From an uncultured Pelagibacteraceae bacterium (lineage in GTDB: Bacteria; Pseudomonadota; Alphaproteobacteria; Pelagibacterales; Pelagibacteraceae): a stretch of 64,000 nt of DNA. Shown piece after piece: positions 9,095 through 16,805 of the stretch. Numbering within the stretch: the stretch's first letter is position 1; each line of letters starts with the position of its first letter. Made by a program: the position numbers and the translations under genes. Location: contig CABYNS010000002.1 in NCBI GenBank assembly GCA_902520335.1, positions 62,001 through 126,000 of the forward strand, given 5' to 3'. The notes below the pieces were generated by a model. That model saw only the letters and a list, made by a program, of their open reading frames with translations, did no database searches and had not been told where the DNA came from.

Positions 9095-9963
9095 TATTTA
9101 TTAATAGGTTTTATTTTTCCACGAGGCCTTACCTTTTTTAGACCTTCGGCTACAATTATATCACCCACAGTTAAGCCTGAAATTATTTCAATGTTACTAT
9201 CGCCTCTAAGGCCAGTTTTTACCTCAGTTTTATTCGCAATATTTTCTGCATTAATTTTGTAAACATATGATTTATCGCCCTCTATCATCACACTTGTATC
9301 AGGTACACTTAAAGAATTTCTCAAATCAAATTTTACTCTTACCTCTAAAAGTGAACCTGAAATTAATTCTAAATTTTCGTTTTTCACTTTTATTCTTGAT
9401 AACAAACTTCTGGTGTCCGCATTTATTCTGCTTGAAACAAAATCTATTTCACCTGAAAAAGTTTTATCTTTAAAACTAGATAAGGTAACTTCGACTGGAA
9501 GACCTTTTTTTATAAATGTAGAGTAACTTTCTGGAATTTTAATATCTGAGTAAATTATTGAGTTATCGTCAAGTGTAATGATAAATATGTTATTTGAAAC
9601 AAGAATGTCCTCAGTCAAACCTGTGTAGCCAAGAACCCCACTAAATGGAGCCAATATATTCCCACTTTTTAATTTAATTAAAACATCTCCTTTTTTAACA
9701 AAATTCTTAAGTTTTAAATCCTCAAAAAGATCATCTTTTTTAATCTTAAAAGTTTTTGATTTTTTAGAAATTGCTGTACCGTAAGTTTCTATTTGTTCAG
9801 AGAATTCTTTTTCAATAACCTCAGTTACAATTATTCCTGGTGGTGGTCTCTTACTGAATTTTTTTTTAAAATGATTGCCAATCATGGATCTTCCAACAAT
9901 TACAATTGTAATTATTAAAAAAAACACAAATATTAATGAAATCGTTTTCGTAGATCTTTTCAT
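9094..9963 (-). CDS. RND periplasmic adaptor (membrane fusion protein), hairpin-less
   Basis: A 289-residue partner of the pump, with an N-terminal anchor (about residues 8-27), two half-lipoyl motifs, a beta-barrel domain and a membrane-proximal domain (ending in GLTVGDIIVAEGLKKVRPRG). In usual adaptors a 60-100 residue coiled-coil hairpin separates the half-lipoyl motifs. Here the first (LKNFVKKGDVLIKLKSG) runs directly into the second (ILAPFSGVLGYTG), so the hairpin is missing. This explains the short length against a usual 350-400 residues. The family assignment is safe from context and motifs. A hairpin-less adaptor is known for Borrelia BesA. How this one meets an outer-membrane channel is open. 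Confidence 0.88.
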   Translation of the reverse strand: MKRSTKTISLIFVFFLIITIVIVGRSMIGNHFKKKFSKRPPPGIIVTEVIEKEFSEQIETYGTAISKKSKTFKIKKDDLFEDLKLKNFVKKGDVLIKLKSGNILAPFSGVLGYTGLTEDILVSNNIFIITLDDNSIIYSDIKIPESYSTFIKKGLPVEVTLSSFKDKTFSGEIDFVSSRINADTRSLLSRIKVKNENLELISGSLLEVRVKFDLRNSLSVPDTSVMIEGDKSYVYKINAENIANKTEVKTGLRGDSNIEIISGLTVGDIIVAEGLKKVRPRGKIKPINK

Positions 9964-9970
9964 ATAAAAT

Positions 9971-10786
9971 TTAAATTATTCCGTATTCAGCCCAAGAACC
10001 ATCATATATACAAGGAAGATATTTATCATTAATTAAAGAATAAGCTAGTGCCAAAACACACGCTGTAACTCCTGAACCACATGAAAAAACAATCTTTTTT
10101 TGCTCTAAATTTTCAATATTTGTCTTAAAAATTTTTTTAAGTTCATCTTTATTTTTAAAAGTTTTATCATCATTTAGACAGTCATTAAACGGTATACAAA
10201 AGGAGTTCTTTATACATCCGCTTCTAAGACCTTTTCTGGGTTCTGGGATTTTACCTTCAAATCTCTCTCTACTTCGAGCATCAATTAATGTGAATATTTT
10301 TTCGTCTATATTTTGATCAATTGCATGTTTACTCTTAACAAGATCTTTTCTCTCGCTACTTTTATAATCTGATTTAACTATATTTGAAATTTCATCAGTT
10401 ACTTTCTTTTTCTCTTTAAGCCATTTTCTTAAACCACCATTTAAAACATTTATTAATTTTGGATCATGTCCGTAATAGATAAAATTAAACCATCCACGAC
10501 ATGAGCTTATAACATCTGAATTATCATAAATCACTATTTCATCATTTTTTTTAATTCCCATATTTGAAACTATTTTATTCCAACTCACTTGGTCAACTAA
10601 CATATGTGGTAAGGTAGTATCTTTTCTTGAATTTTTATCTATATCAAAAAAAATTGCGCTTGGTATGTGAAGAGATTTATATTCCTCAAATCCACTTCTT
10701 TGTGTTTGAGGCATATGCCAAGAGCAGTCAATAATTTTCACCTTAGTAAGGTTTTTTTCTAACCAATCAGTTTCAACTAAAGACAT
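9971..10786 (-). CDS. sseA: 3-mercaptopyruvate/thiosulfate sulfurtransferase
   Basis: A 271-residue protein with two rhodanese domains (about 1-125 and 145-271). The active Cys236 sits in CGSGVTA, the loop typical of 3-mercaptopyruvate sulfurtransferases rather than the CRKGVT of thiosulfate rhodaneses. It moves sulfur from 3-mercaptopyruvate to thiols or cyanide in the cytoplasm. It lies one base downstream of msrA and seven bases upstream of the RND adaptor gene, all on the minus strand, so the four genes probably form one operon. Substrate preference is inferred from the loop. Confidence 0.9.
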   Translation of the reverse strand: MSLVETDWLEKNLTKVKIIDCSWHMPQTQRSGFEEYKSLHIPSAIFFDIDKNSRKDTTLPHMLVDQVSWNKIVSNMGIKKNDEIVIYDNSDVISSCRGWFNFIYYGHDPKLINVLNGGLRKWLKEKKKVTDEISNIVKSDYKSSERKDLVKSKHAIDQNIDEKIFTLIDARSRERFEGKIPEPRKGLRSGCIKNSFCIPFNDCLNDDKTFKNKDELKKIFKTNIENLEQKKIVFSCGSGVTACVLALAYSLINDKYLPCIYDGSWAEYGII

Positions 10787-10787
10787 G

Positions 10788-11231
10788 TTATCGTTTTTCT
10801 AAATATTTTTGATGGTATTCCTCAGCAGGACAATAGTTTTTTAGTAAAGATATTTTCGTTACAACTTTTCCAGATAAACGTTCGTTTACTTCATTTAATA
10901 CTTTCTCAGCAATTATTTTTTGATTATCATTTAGATAAAATATTTCACTTCTATATTGAGTTCCAAAATCAGGTCCTTGAGAATTTAAAGTAGTAGGATC
11001 ATGAATTTGAAAAAATGTTTTTAAAATTTTCTCGTATGTGATAATTTTTTCATCAAAATCTAGTTTTACAACTTCAGCATGATTTGTATTTCCAGTGCAA
11101 ACCTCTTTGTATGTTGTGACAGAGCTATTACCTCCACAGTAGCCAACTTCTGTTTTAATTATGCCGTCTATTTTACTGAATTTAATTTCAGGTCCCCAAA
11201 AACATCCAAGTGCTAAAACCGCTATTTCCAT
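10788..11231 (-). CDS. msrA: Peptide methionine-S-sulfoxide reductase MsrA
   Basis: MsrA reduces the S-form of methionine sulfoxide in damaged proteins or free in the cell. The catalytic Cys10 is in LGCFWG, and the fold is confirmed by VGYCGG, TGNTNHAEVV, FFQIHDPTT, GTQYRSEIF and the C-terminal YCPAEEYHQKY. At 147 residues it is a compact version without N-terminal extension; a second Cys in YCPAEE may act as resolving residue. It is the first gene of the msrA-sseA-RND run, and its start is 35 bases from the divergent DMT transporter gene. Confidence 0.95.
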   Translation of the reverse strand: MEIAVLALGCFWGPEIKFSKIDGIIKTEVGYCGGNSSVTTYKEVCTGNTNHAEVVKLDFDEKIITYEKILKTFFQIHDPTTLNSQGPDFGTQYRSEIFYLNDNQKIIAEKVLNEVNERLSGKVVTKISLLKNYCPAEEYHQKYLEKR

Positions 11232-11266
11232 TGATAAAGATTTAGTTTAATTTACAAATTATTCAT

Positions 11267-12151
11267 ATGCTCAGTAAAAATCAATTAGGTTTTTTGTACA
11301 TGTTTCTGTCCATTATTGGATTTTCTTTAATGGACGTTATAGTTAAGTGGTCAGTCGATTATCCAGTCGGACAAGTCTTATTTTTTAGAGGTTTTTTTGG
11401 GATTATTTTTTATTTTTTCATTATTCCAAGAGAAAGACTTCACGATTTTTATAAAACAAAAAGACCAGGATTGCATTCTCTAAGATGTATAGCTGGATTG
11501 ATTGCTATAATTGCAATTTTTATTGCTTTGAGAAAATTACCTTTAGCAACAGTAGTAAGTATATCTTTTGCAGCCCCAATATTTACAACTATTTTTTCAA
11601 TATTTTTATTAAGCGAAAAAGTTGGTATTTACAGATGGTTAGCAGTGTTGGTAGGATTTATTGGCATTTTAATCATTACAGAACCAGGGATTAGTAATTT
11701 AAATATCTATTATATTTTTCCAATAATTTTTTGTTTAGGACTTTCTTATGTTGCAATAACATTAAGACAACTTTCAACAACAGAGCCAGTTTGGCTTATC
11801 TCTCTTTTCTTTTCTATTGCAATTACTTTTCTAAGTTTTTTGACTTTACCATTCGGTTGGGTAATGCCTAGTTTCAATCACTTTTTAATTCTATCTTTGG
11901 TAGGAATTTTCGGTGGAGTTTCAAATCTGTGGCTAAGTCAATCATATAAATATTCTGAAGTATCCCTTGTAACTCCTTTAAAATATCTGACTTTAGTGTT
12001 TGCTATTATTTTTGGATATTTTATTTGGGACGAAATACCTACAATAAAAACATTAGTAGGGGCGTTATTAGTAATTGTTTCAACACTTATAATTTTTAGA
12101 AGGGAGATTTATAAGAAAAAAATTATAACATCCAGGGCAATTAATGACTAA
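11267..12151 (+). CDS. DMT superfamily (EamA) transporter
   Basis: A 294-residue inner-membrane protein with about ten hydrophobic helices arranged as two EamA repeats, the usual drug/metabolite transporter layout. Family landmarks are the opening GFLYMFLSIIGFSLMDV, the charged FFRGFFG at the start of helix 2, and LPLATVVSISFAAPIFTTI in helix 4. Substrate cannot be read from sequence; relatives export amino acids, nucleobases or take up metabolites. The downstream glycosylase gene begins 8 bases before its stop. Confidence 0.88.
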   Translation: MLSKNQLGFLYMFLSIIGFSLMDVIVKWSVDYPVGQVLFFRGFFGIIFYFFIIPRERLHDFYKTKRPGLHSLRCIAGLIAIIAIFIALRKLPLATVVSISFAAPIFTTIFSIFLLSEKVGIYRWLAVLVGFIGILIITEPGISNLNIYYIFPIIFCLGLSYVAITLRQLSTTEPVWLISLFFSIAITFLSFLTLPFGWVMPSFNHFLILSLVGIFGGVSNLWLSQSYKYSEVSLVTPLKYLTLVFAIIFGYFIWDEIPTIKTLVGALLVIVSTLIIFRREIYKKKIITSRAIND

Positions 12152-12779
12152 AGTACCTAAATATTGGGGCAAGGCAAAAAAATATCTATCTAAAAAAGAT
12201 CAAACTCTTTCTAAGTTAATCAAAAGTTACGAAAGTCCTTCAGAAACTATTTTAACTTCAAGGCGAGATATTTTTTTTTCGTTATGCAAAAGTATAATTG
12301 GACAACAAATAAGTGTTGCAGCAGCGAATTCTGTCTTTTTAAAATTTAAAAAAAAATGTAAAAATAAAATTAACGCAAACACAGTATCTAGACTGACTTT
12401 TGTTCAATTGAAAAGCTGTGGATTAAGCAGACAGAAAGTATTAGGCATAAAGAGTTTAGCAAAGCAAACAATAGAAAAAACTTTTAATCCTAAATTGATT
12501 GATAAGATGTCTGACGAGGAGGCCATAAGTTACTTATCACAATTGAGACAAATAGGGAGATGGTCAGCTGAAATGATTTTATTATTTACATATAATAGAT
12601 CAAACATTTGGCCAATTCAGGATATTGGCCTTCTAAGAGCTATTTCAAAAAATTATAAAAAAAAATATTTACCACCTGATAAGTTTGTATCTTTATTAAA
12701 AAAAAGATTTAGTCCTTATTGTTCTGTTGCAACGTGGTATTTATGGAGAAGCATAGATCCTGAGCCTATTCAGTACTAA
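12144..12779 (+). CDS. alkA: DNA-3-methyladenine glycosylase II (AlkA-type HhH-GPD)
   Basis: A 211-residue base-excision repair enzyme that removes alkylated purines from DNA. It has SIIGQQISVAAANSVF, the helix-hairpin-helix LRQIGRWSAEMILLF and the catalytic Asp160 in WPIQDIGLLRAI. No iron-sulfur cluster cysteines follow the GPD region, consistent with the AlkA rather than the Nth/MutY branch. It lacks the N-terminal domain of E. coli AlkA, like many short forms. Its start overlaps the transporter gene, and its 3' end overlaps the convergent DUF1330 gene by 14 bases. Confidence 0.9.
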   Translation: MTKVPKYWGKAKKYLSKKDQTLSKLIKSYESPSETILTSRRDIFFSLCKSIIGQQISVAAANSVFLKFKKKCKNKINANTVSRLTFVQLKSCGLSRQKVLGIKSLAKQTIEKTFNPKLIDKMSDEEAISYLSQLRQIGRWSAEMILLFTYNRSNIWPIQDIGLLRAISKNYKKKYLPPDKFVSLLKKRFSPYCSVATWYLWRSIDPEPIQY

Positions 12780-13065
12780 ACCCCTCAACCACTTGCATAT
12801 GTCTTTTTGTAGTTTTTTTTGCTAATGCCCAACTATCTTGATATTCTTTAGAGGAGTGACATTCTAATGCTTTAGCATAACTTGGAAATTCCCATACAAC
12901 TGTCCTACTAAAATCATCTCCATTAAAAGTTTCATGTTTTCCACCTCTCACAAGGGGTACACCGCCATAACTTTTAATAATTGGTGTTGCTAGCTCCGAA
13001 TATTTCTTAATATTTTCTAGGTTATCTATTTTAAAGTATAAACTTACCCAGTATCCTTTTTTCAT
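12766..13065 (-). CDS. DUF1330 domain protein
   Basis: A 99-residue protein made of a single DUF1330 dimeric alpha-beta barrel domain. The pattern is GYWVSLYFKIDN at the start, then GGVPLVRGGKHETFNG and VVWEFPSYAKALECHSSKEYQ, typical of the family. No catalytic function is established. It is one base downstream of the GT17 gene on the same strand, so the two are likely co-transcribed, although no functional link is known. Confidence 0.85.
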   Translation of the reverse strand: MKKGYWVSLYFKIDNLENIKKYSELATPIIKSYGGVPLVRGGKHETFNGDDFSRTVVWEFPSYAKALECHSSKEYQDSWALAKKTTKRHMQVVEGFSTE

Positions 13066-13066
13066 A

Positions 13067-13957
13067 TTAATCTATCCATTCTTGATAATTATGTAAGTTA
13101 TCTTGCAAAAATTTAGGTAATCTGTCTAGCGGGTATTTTTCAAGTTTTTTACCATGACCTATTTTTTGGTTCCTTTTATCTAGTGTTAGATCATAGATTG
13201 CTATTTTATTTTTAATTATATTTTTGATTTCGTTTATAGAAATAGGGTTCACATCAAACTCTCTGTGATGCAAATATGATCTTAGTTTATGTTCTATTTC
13301 TTCAGCACTTTTTAGATTTGTAAAATGCCATCCGCCATTTTCTATTATTTTGAGATCTATAAACTTTGTTTCAGAAAATAAAACATCAAATCTATATAAA
13401 GAATATTTTCTATCTTTAATGTTTCTCAACCATTGTGGAGATTTTAAATATTTTTTCTTACAAGCTTTAGTTCCAGTCCAATTAAAATTGGGTAATTTAA
13501 GATTAAATTTATAATAAAACATTTCCTGTTTAAACATGATTATTTTTTGATTAATATTACCAATTTCCAACTTTTCCAAATTTGGTATCTCATCTACATC
13601 CGAAATTAAAATTAAGTCTTCTTCATTTGCATCCTCTAATCCATTGATTATAAAGTTTCTTTGTCCATTTTCTCGTAAGATTGAATTAAATATATATTTT
13701 CTTGATTTATCATCTTCATGCTCATTATTCAAAATTTCTTTAATATTATAAGGTCTTTTATCGTATACTAAATAAATAATTTTATTTTTAAATTTTTCAA
13801 ACTTTTTACTATCAAATTGAAGCTGTCTCTCATCGCCTTTATGAGTGAACCTACTCTCAACGATTACAAAATAGTCAACGTGTTTGTCAAGCATATTAAG
13901 CCTTAGATCTAAAACAACGTCTTCGTTGAAATACATGAAACAATCAAATATTTTCAT
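13067..13957 (-). CDS. Glycosyltransferase family 17 protein
   Basis: A 296-residue cytosolic protein without a signal peptide. It begins with KIFDCFMYFNEDVVLDLRL and then VIVESRFTHKG, the start of the GT17 fold, with the DVDEIPN segment (DxD-type metal/nucleotide-sugar site) in ILISDVDEIPNLEKL, and GWHFTNLKSAEEI further on. GT17 contains the animal beta-1,4-GlcNAc transferase MGAT3 and many bacterial proteins of unknown acceptor. It probably decorates a surface glycan. The gene's upstream region is the phased T-tract repeat described separately. Family is well supported; donor and acceptor are unknown. Confidence 0.85.
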   Translation of the reverse strand: MKIFDCFMYFNEDVVLDLRLNMLDKHVDYFVIVESRFTHKGDERQLQFDSKKFEKFKNKIIYLVYDKRPYNIKEILNNEHEDDKSRKYIFNSILRENGQRNFIINGLEDANEEDLILISDVDEIPNLEKLEIGNINQKIIMFKQEMFYYKFNLKLPNFNWTGTKACKKKYLKSPQWLRNIKDRKYSLYRFDVLFSETKFIDLKIIENGGWHFTNLKSAEEIEHKLRSYLHHREFDVNPISINEIKNIIKNKIAIYDLTLDKRNQKIGHGKKLEKYPLDRLPKFLQDNLHNYQEWID

Positions 13958-13960
13958 AAC

Positions 13961-14000
13961 TTCTTTTTTAATCTTTTTTAATCTTTTTTAATTTTTTTTA
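13961..14000. repeat. Four tandem 10-base T-tract repeats between divergent genes
   Basis: Four near-identical 10-mers lie end to end: TTCTTTTTTA, ATCTTTTTTA, ATCTTTTTTA and ATTTTTTTTA. The runs of six or more T recur every 10 bases, about one helical turn, an arrangement known to bend DNA. The block fills the gap between the divergent GT17 and phosphoribosyltransferase genes. It may act as a curved upstream element for one or both promoters; a TATGAT box lies just beyond it at 14001-14006. Copy number could vary by strand slippage. Confidence 0.85.
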
Positions 14001-14016
14001 TATGATAAAAAAATTT

Positions 14017-14535
14017 ATGGCAGATAAATTAATTATATCATTTGAAGAATATATAAAAATTGTTGAAAAATTAGCCATCGAAATACATAATAATTACCAT
14101 CCCACAGTATTAGTTGGAATAATGAGAGGTGCTGCACCAATTATTGACATACTTTCAAGAATTTTAAAACTTCCTATAGCATATATTGTTATCCAAAGTT
14201 ATTCAGGAAAAGGTATTGAGGACCAACAAGGTCAACTCATGTTTGCTAGAGAAATAAGCTCATTAGCAAAAGAAGAAGATTTCGAAAAAATACTTTTAAT
14301 CGATGATTTATCAGATACAGGACTTACATTAAATAAAAGTATTGAATGGTTAAAAAGTTACGAACCAACAAAAAAATTTATCAAAGAAATTAAAACCGCC
14401 TGTTTATGGAAAAAAAAATCATCTTCTTTTGAACCAGACTTTTGTCCAATTAAATTAGACTCAGATCCTTGGATTGTTCAACCTACAGAACATTATGAGG
14501 AACTTTCTATTGAAGAAATTATAAAAAGAAACTAG
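14017..14535 (+). CDS. Purine phosphoribosyltransferase (Gpt-like)
   Basis: A type I phosphoribosyltransferase of about 172 residues that would convert xanthine, guanine or hypoxanthine plus PRPP to the nucleotide. It has the PRPP loop ILLIDDLSDTGLTLNKS and the MRGAAPI loop near the N-terminus. I chose the ATG at 14017 (MADKLIISF) because it lines up with the start of E. coli Gpt (MSEKYIVTW); an in-frame ATG at 14002 overlaps a likely -10 box, TATGAT. The next gene, convergent and behind a shared terminator, is a purine permease, so the two make a salvage pair. Base specificity is not certain. Confidence 0.85.
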   Translation: MADKLIISFEEYIKIVEKLAIEIHNNYHPTVLVGIMRGAAPIIDILSRILKLPIAYIVIQSYSGKGIEDQQGQLMFAREISSLAKEEDFEKILLIDDLSDTGLTLNKSIEWLKSYEPTKKFIKEIKTACLWKKKSSSFEPDFCPIKLDSDPWIVQPTEHYEELSIEEIIKRN

Positions 14536-14565
14536 TTAACGGGACTAGAAAACTAGCCCCGTTAA
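14536..14565. terminator. Bidirectional hairpin terminator
   Basis: TTAACGGG and CTAG on one side pair with CTAG and CCCGTTAA on the other, with one A-C mismatch and an AAAA loop, giving a 12-pair stem. It begins right after the phosphoribosyltransferase stop and ends 7 bases before the permease stop, so it can end both convergent transcripts. The tail is AATTTA-like rather than a long U run on the plus strand. Confidence 0.8.
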
Positions 14566-14572
14566 AATTTAT

Positions 14573-15883
14573 TTAGCTTACTGCAAAACTTACAACACTA
14601 AGTATTGCCACAACCCATATTGCTGGAGAAGTACTTGAAAATTTTCCAGTAAATATTTTTATCAAAGCATATGAAACAAATGCTAATGCAATTCCATTAC
14701 TAATACTATAAGTAAGTGGCATAGCAATCATGGCTAAAATTGCTGGGGCTGACTCAGAAATATCATTCCATTCTATGTCTGTAATATTTTTTATAAATAA
14801 CACAGAAACAAAGAGTAAAGCCGCACCATCAATTTGTTTGGGCAAACTAGTTGCAAGCGGTGCAAAAAATATGCATGCTAAAAACAATATACCTATCACA
14901 AGAGAAGTCATTCCAGTTTTACCACCAGCTTTTACACCAGCCCCTGACTCTACATAACTAGTAACAGTTGTTGTTCCCATCATAGCACCTGCAACAGTTC
15001 CCACACTGTCGGACAACATTGCCTTGTTAATGTCCTGAACTTTTCCTTGTTTATCAACTTTACCTGCAACGTTTGCAACAGAAGTTAAGGTTCCAGCTGT
15101 GTCAAAAAAATCTATAAATAATAAAGTAAATATTACGGTAGACATTCCAGCAGTCATTGCAGCGGATAAGTCAAATTCAAAAAGGTATGTCATTGGTGGT
15201 GGTGAACTTGCTAAACCATTAAACTTAGCTAGACCAGTAGCCCAAGCAATAACACTAAAAAATAAAATACCTATAATGATATTTCCTTTAACATTCATTT
15301 TTTCAAGCACAATAATTGCAATAAATGTTGCACATCCAAGAAGAACCAATGGGTCGCTTAAATTTCCAAGTTGAACTAATGTTACAGGATTATCAACTAC
15401 AACTTCCATAATTTGTAATCCAATAATTGCGAGAAACAATCCAATACCTGCACCAATTCCCAGTTTTAAACTTTTTGGAATTGAATTAATTAACCAGGCT
15501 CTAATAGGAGTAAGTGATATAATTAGGAACAATACTCCAGCAACTAAAACTGCACCAAGAGCTTCTTGCGGGGAATAACCCATACCAGCACAAACGCCAA
15601 AAGCAACGAATGCATTAATACCCATCCCCGGGGCTAGTCCAATTGGCCAAGTTTTTCCGTAAAAGGCCATTATAAAACAAGCCAAAGCAGTTGCCAAAAT
15701 TGTTGCAGTGTACACTGCGCCGAAATCAAAGAAACCTTTTTCAGGGCCAGCGAATTCTCCTGATAAGATGAATGGATTTAAAAACATTATGTAAGCCATT
15801 GTTAAGAACGTAGTTGTTCCTGCAATTACTTCTGTTTTAAAATCTGTCTTATGTTTTTTATATTCAAAATATTTTTCAAGCAT
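14573..15883 (-). CDS. NCS2-family purine permease (AzgA-like)
   Basis: A 436-residue membrane protein with about 13 hydrophobic segments. The start KTDFKTEVIAGTTTFLTMAYI, GLAPGMGINAFVAFGVC, and FIDFFDTAGTLTSVA are signature regions of the AzgA branch of nucleobase:cation symporters that take up guanine, hypoxanthine or adenine. It faces the phosphoribosyltransferase gene, so imported bases could be trapped as nucleotides at once. A near-perfect ribosome site (AGGAGG) precedes the ATG, and the leader of about 95 bases shows a candidate structured element. Confidence 0.92.
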   Translation of the reverse strand: MLEKYFEYKKHKTDFKTEVIAGTTTFLTMAYIMFLNPFILSGEFAGPEKGFFDFGAVYTATILATALACFIMAFYGKTWPIGLAPGMGINAFVAFGVCAGMGYSPQEALGAVLVAGVLFLIISLTPIRAWLINSIPKSLKLGIGAGIGLFLAIIGLQIMEVVVDNPVTLVQLGNLSDPLVLLGCATFIAIIVLEKMNVKGNIIIGILFFSVIAWATGLAKFNGLASSPPPMTYLFEFDLSAAMTAGMSTVIFTLLFIDFFDTAGTLTSVANVAGKVDKQGKVQDINKAMLSDSVGTVAGAMMGTTTVTSYVESGAGVKAGGKTGMTSLVIGILFLACIFFAPLATSLPKQIDGAALLFVSVLFIKNITDIEWNDISESAPAILAMIAMPLTYSISNGIALAFVSYALIKIFTGKFSSTSPAIWVVAILSVVSFAVS

Positions 15884-15908
15884 TTATCCTCCTATAAATC
15901 CCAAAATA

Positions 15909-15937
15909 TTTGATTCTTCCCTTTATTACCCGTCAAA
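15909..15937 (-). promoter_or_regulatory. Candidate leader element of the purine permease gene
   Basis: On the minus strand the leader holds TTTGA, then a G-rich segment CGGGTAATAAAGGGAAGAA, then TCAAA, so the ends can pair into a short stem around a purine-rich loop. The element lies about 25 bases upstream of the AGGAGG ribosome site. I do not recognise it as a known riboswitch class. The G-rich block stands out in this AT-rich DNA, but the stem is only five pairs, so a cis-regulatory role is speculative. Confidence 0.25.
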
Positions 15938-16009
15938 ACTAATTCTTATTAACAATTTTCAACTCACAAGTTTATATTTATGCCATATTTAGGTTGTTAT
16001 TATAAAATT

Positions 16010-16315
16010 ATGAAAAAAATCAAGATCTCGATTCTAAGTGTAATCATAATTTTTTCTCTACTGGGCTGTCAGACAATTAAACAAAAAACTGACGCTATTG
16101 TTGAGAAGGAAAATGAAAAATTAAGTGCATTTATAGGCAAGTCTTCTCAGGATTTAACAAGCAGTTTAGGTAGCCCAGATGAAGATTTTAAAAATGAAAA
16201 AGGAAATTTAGTTTTAGTTTATAACACAAAAAAATACGGAATACCTTGTGAAAGAAGATTTGAAGTAAACGCAAAATTGATTGTTATTGGATTTGTTTCT
16301 AACGGTTGCTTTTGA
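16010..16315 (+). CDS. Small putative lipoprotein of unknown function
   Basis: About 101 residues from the ATG at 16010, which gives a clean lipoprotein signal: MKKIKIS, a hydrophobic run and the lipobox SLLGC. An in-frame ATG at 15980 would add ten residues before the signal and is less likely. The mature part has IGKSSQDLTSSLGSPDED and two later Cys (IPCERRF, SNGCF) that could form a disulfide in the periplasm. The pattern of a short helix pair followed by beta strands recalls BamE/SmpA-type lipoproteins, but I cannot assign a function. It converges with hsp20 across a perfect hairpin. Confidence 0.75.
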   Translation: MKKIKISILSVIIIFSLLGCQTIKQKTDAIVEKENEKLSAFIGKSSQDLTSSLGSPDEDFKNEKGNLVLVYNTKKYGIPCERRFEVNAKLIVIGFVSNGCF

Positions 16316-16320
16316 TTACC

Positions 16321-16341
16321 TGCGGAGAATTTATCTCCGCA
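16321..16341. terminator. Hairpin between convergent lipoprotein and hsp20 genes
   Basis: TGCGGAGA, loop ATTTA, TCTCCGCA: a perfect 8-pair stem, extended in part by ACC/GGT flanks. It sits right between the two stop codons. Neither strand has a clear U run after the stem, so it may be a weak terminator or an mRNA 3' end stabiliser. Confidence 0.6.
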
Positions 16342-16353
16342 AGCAAGGTATAC

Positions 16354-16800
16354 TTATTTAATTTCAATAAGTTTTCTTTTTTTATGCTCAGGAACAATTC
16401 TTTCACAAGATATTGTTAAAAGACCATCTTTTAATTCAGCACCATTTACTTTTACATCATCAGCTATAGTAAATGATCTAGCAAATTGTCTTTGAGAAAT
16501 ACCTTTATGAATTATTTCTCCATCAGCATTATTATTTTCTGATTTATTAACTTGTTTAGTTCTTACAGTTAATAAATTATCTTCAAACTCAACTTCAACA
16601 TCGTTTTTATTAAAACCAGCTAAAGCAACTTCGATTGCATAATTATCTTTACCAGTTTTTCTGATGTTATAAGGTGGGTAGTTTGACTGCATAGTCAAAG
16701 AACCGTTACCAAGCATATTTTCAAATTGATCAAACATATCGTCAAAACCAATTGAAAAAGGTCTTAGTGAGTTGAATATAGATAAATCCTTACTTGTCAT
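16354..16800 (-). CDS. ibpA: Small heat shock protein Hsp20 (IbpA-like)
   Basis: A 148-residue alpha-crystallin chaperone that holds unfolding proteins for later refolding by DnaK/ClpB. The domain spans about residues 37-140, with NYAIEVALAGFNKNDVEVEFEDN, the signature ELKDGLLTI and a C-terminal IEI (I-x-I) tail that links subunits into oligomers. The N-terminus RPFSIGFDDMFDQFENML resembles proteobacterial IbpA. It is a single gene with its own sigma-32 type promoter, an RNA hairpin over the ribosome site and a strong AGGAGG, all described separately. Confidence 0.95.
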   Translation of the reverse strand: MTSKDLSIFNSLRPFSIGFDDMFDQFENMLGNGSLTMQSNYPPYNIRKTGKDNYAIEVALAGFNKNDVEVEFEDNLLTVRTKQVNKSENNNADGEIIHKGISQRQFARSFTIADDVKVNGAELKDGLLTISCERIVPEHKKRKLIEIK

Positions 16801-16805
16801 AATAT

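Noticed and set aside
13961-14000. CRISPR-like repeat array
   Set aside because: The units are 10 bases with no spacers; this is a simple T-tract tandem repeat.
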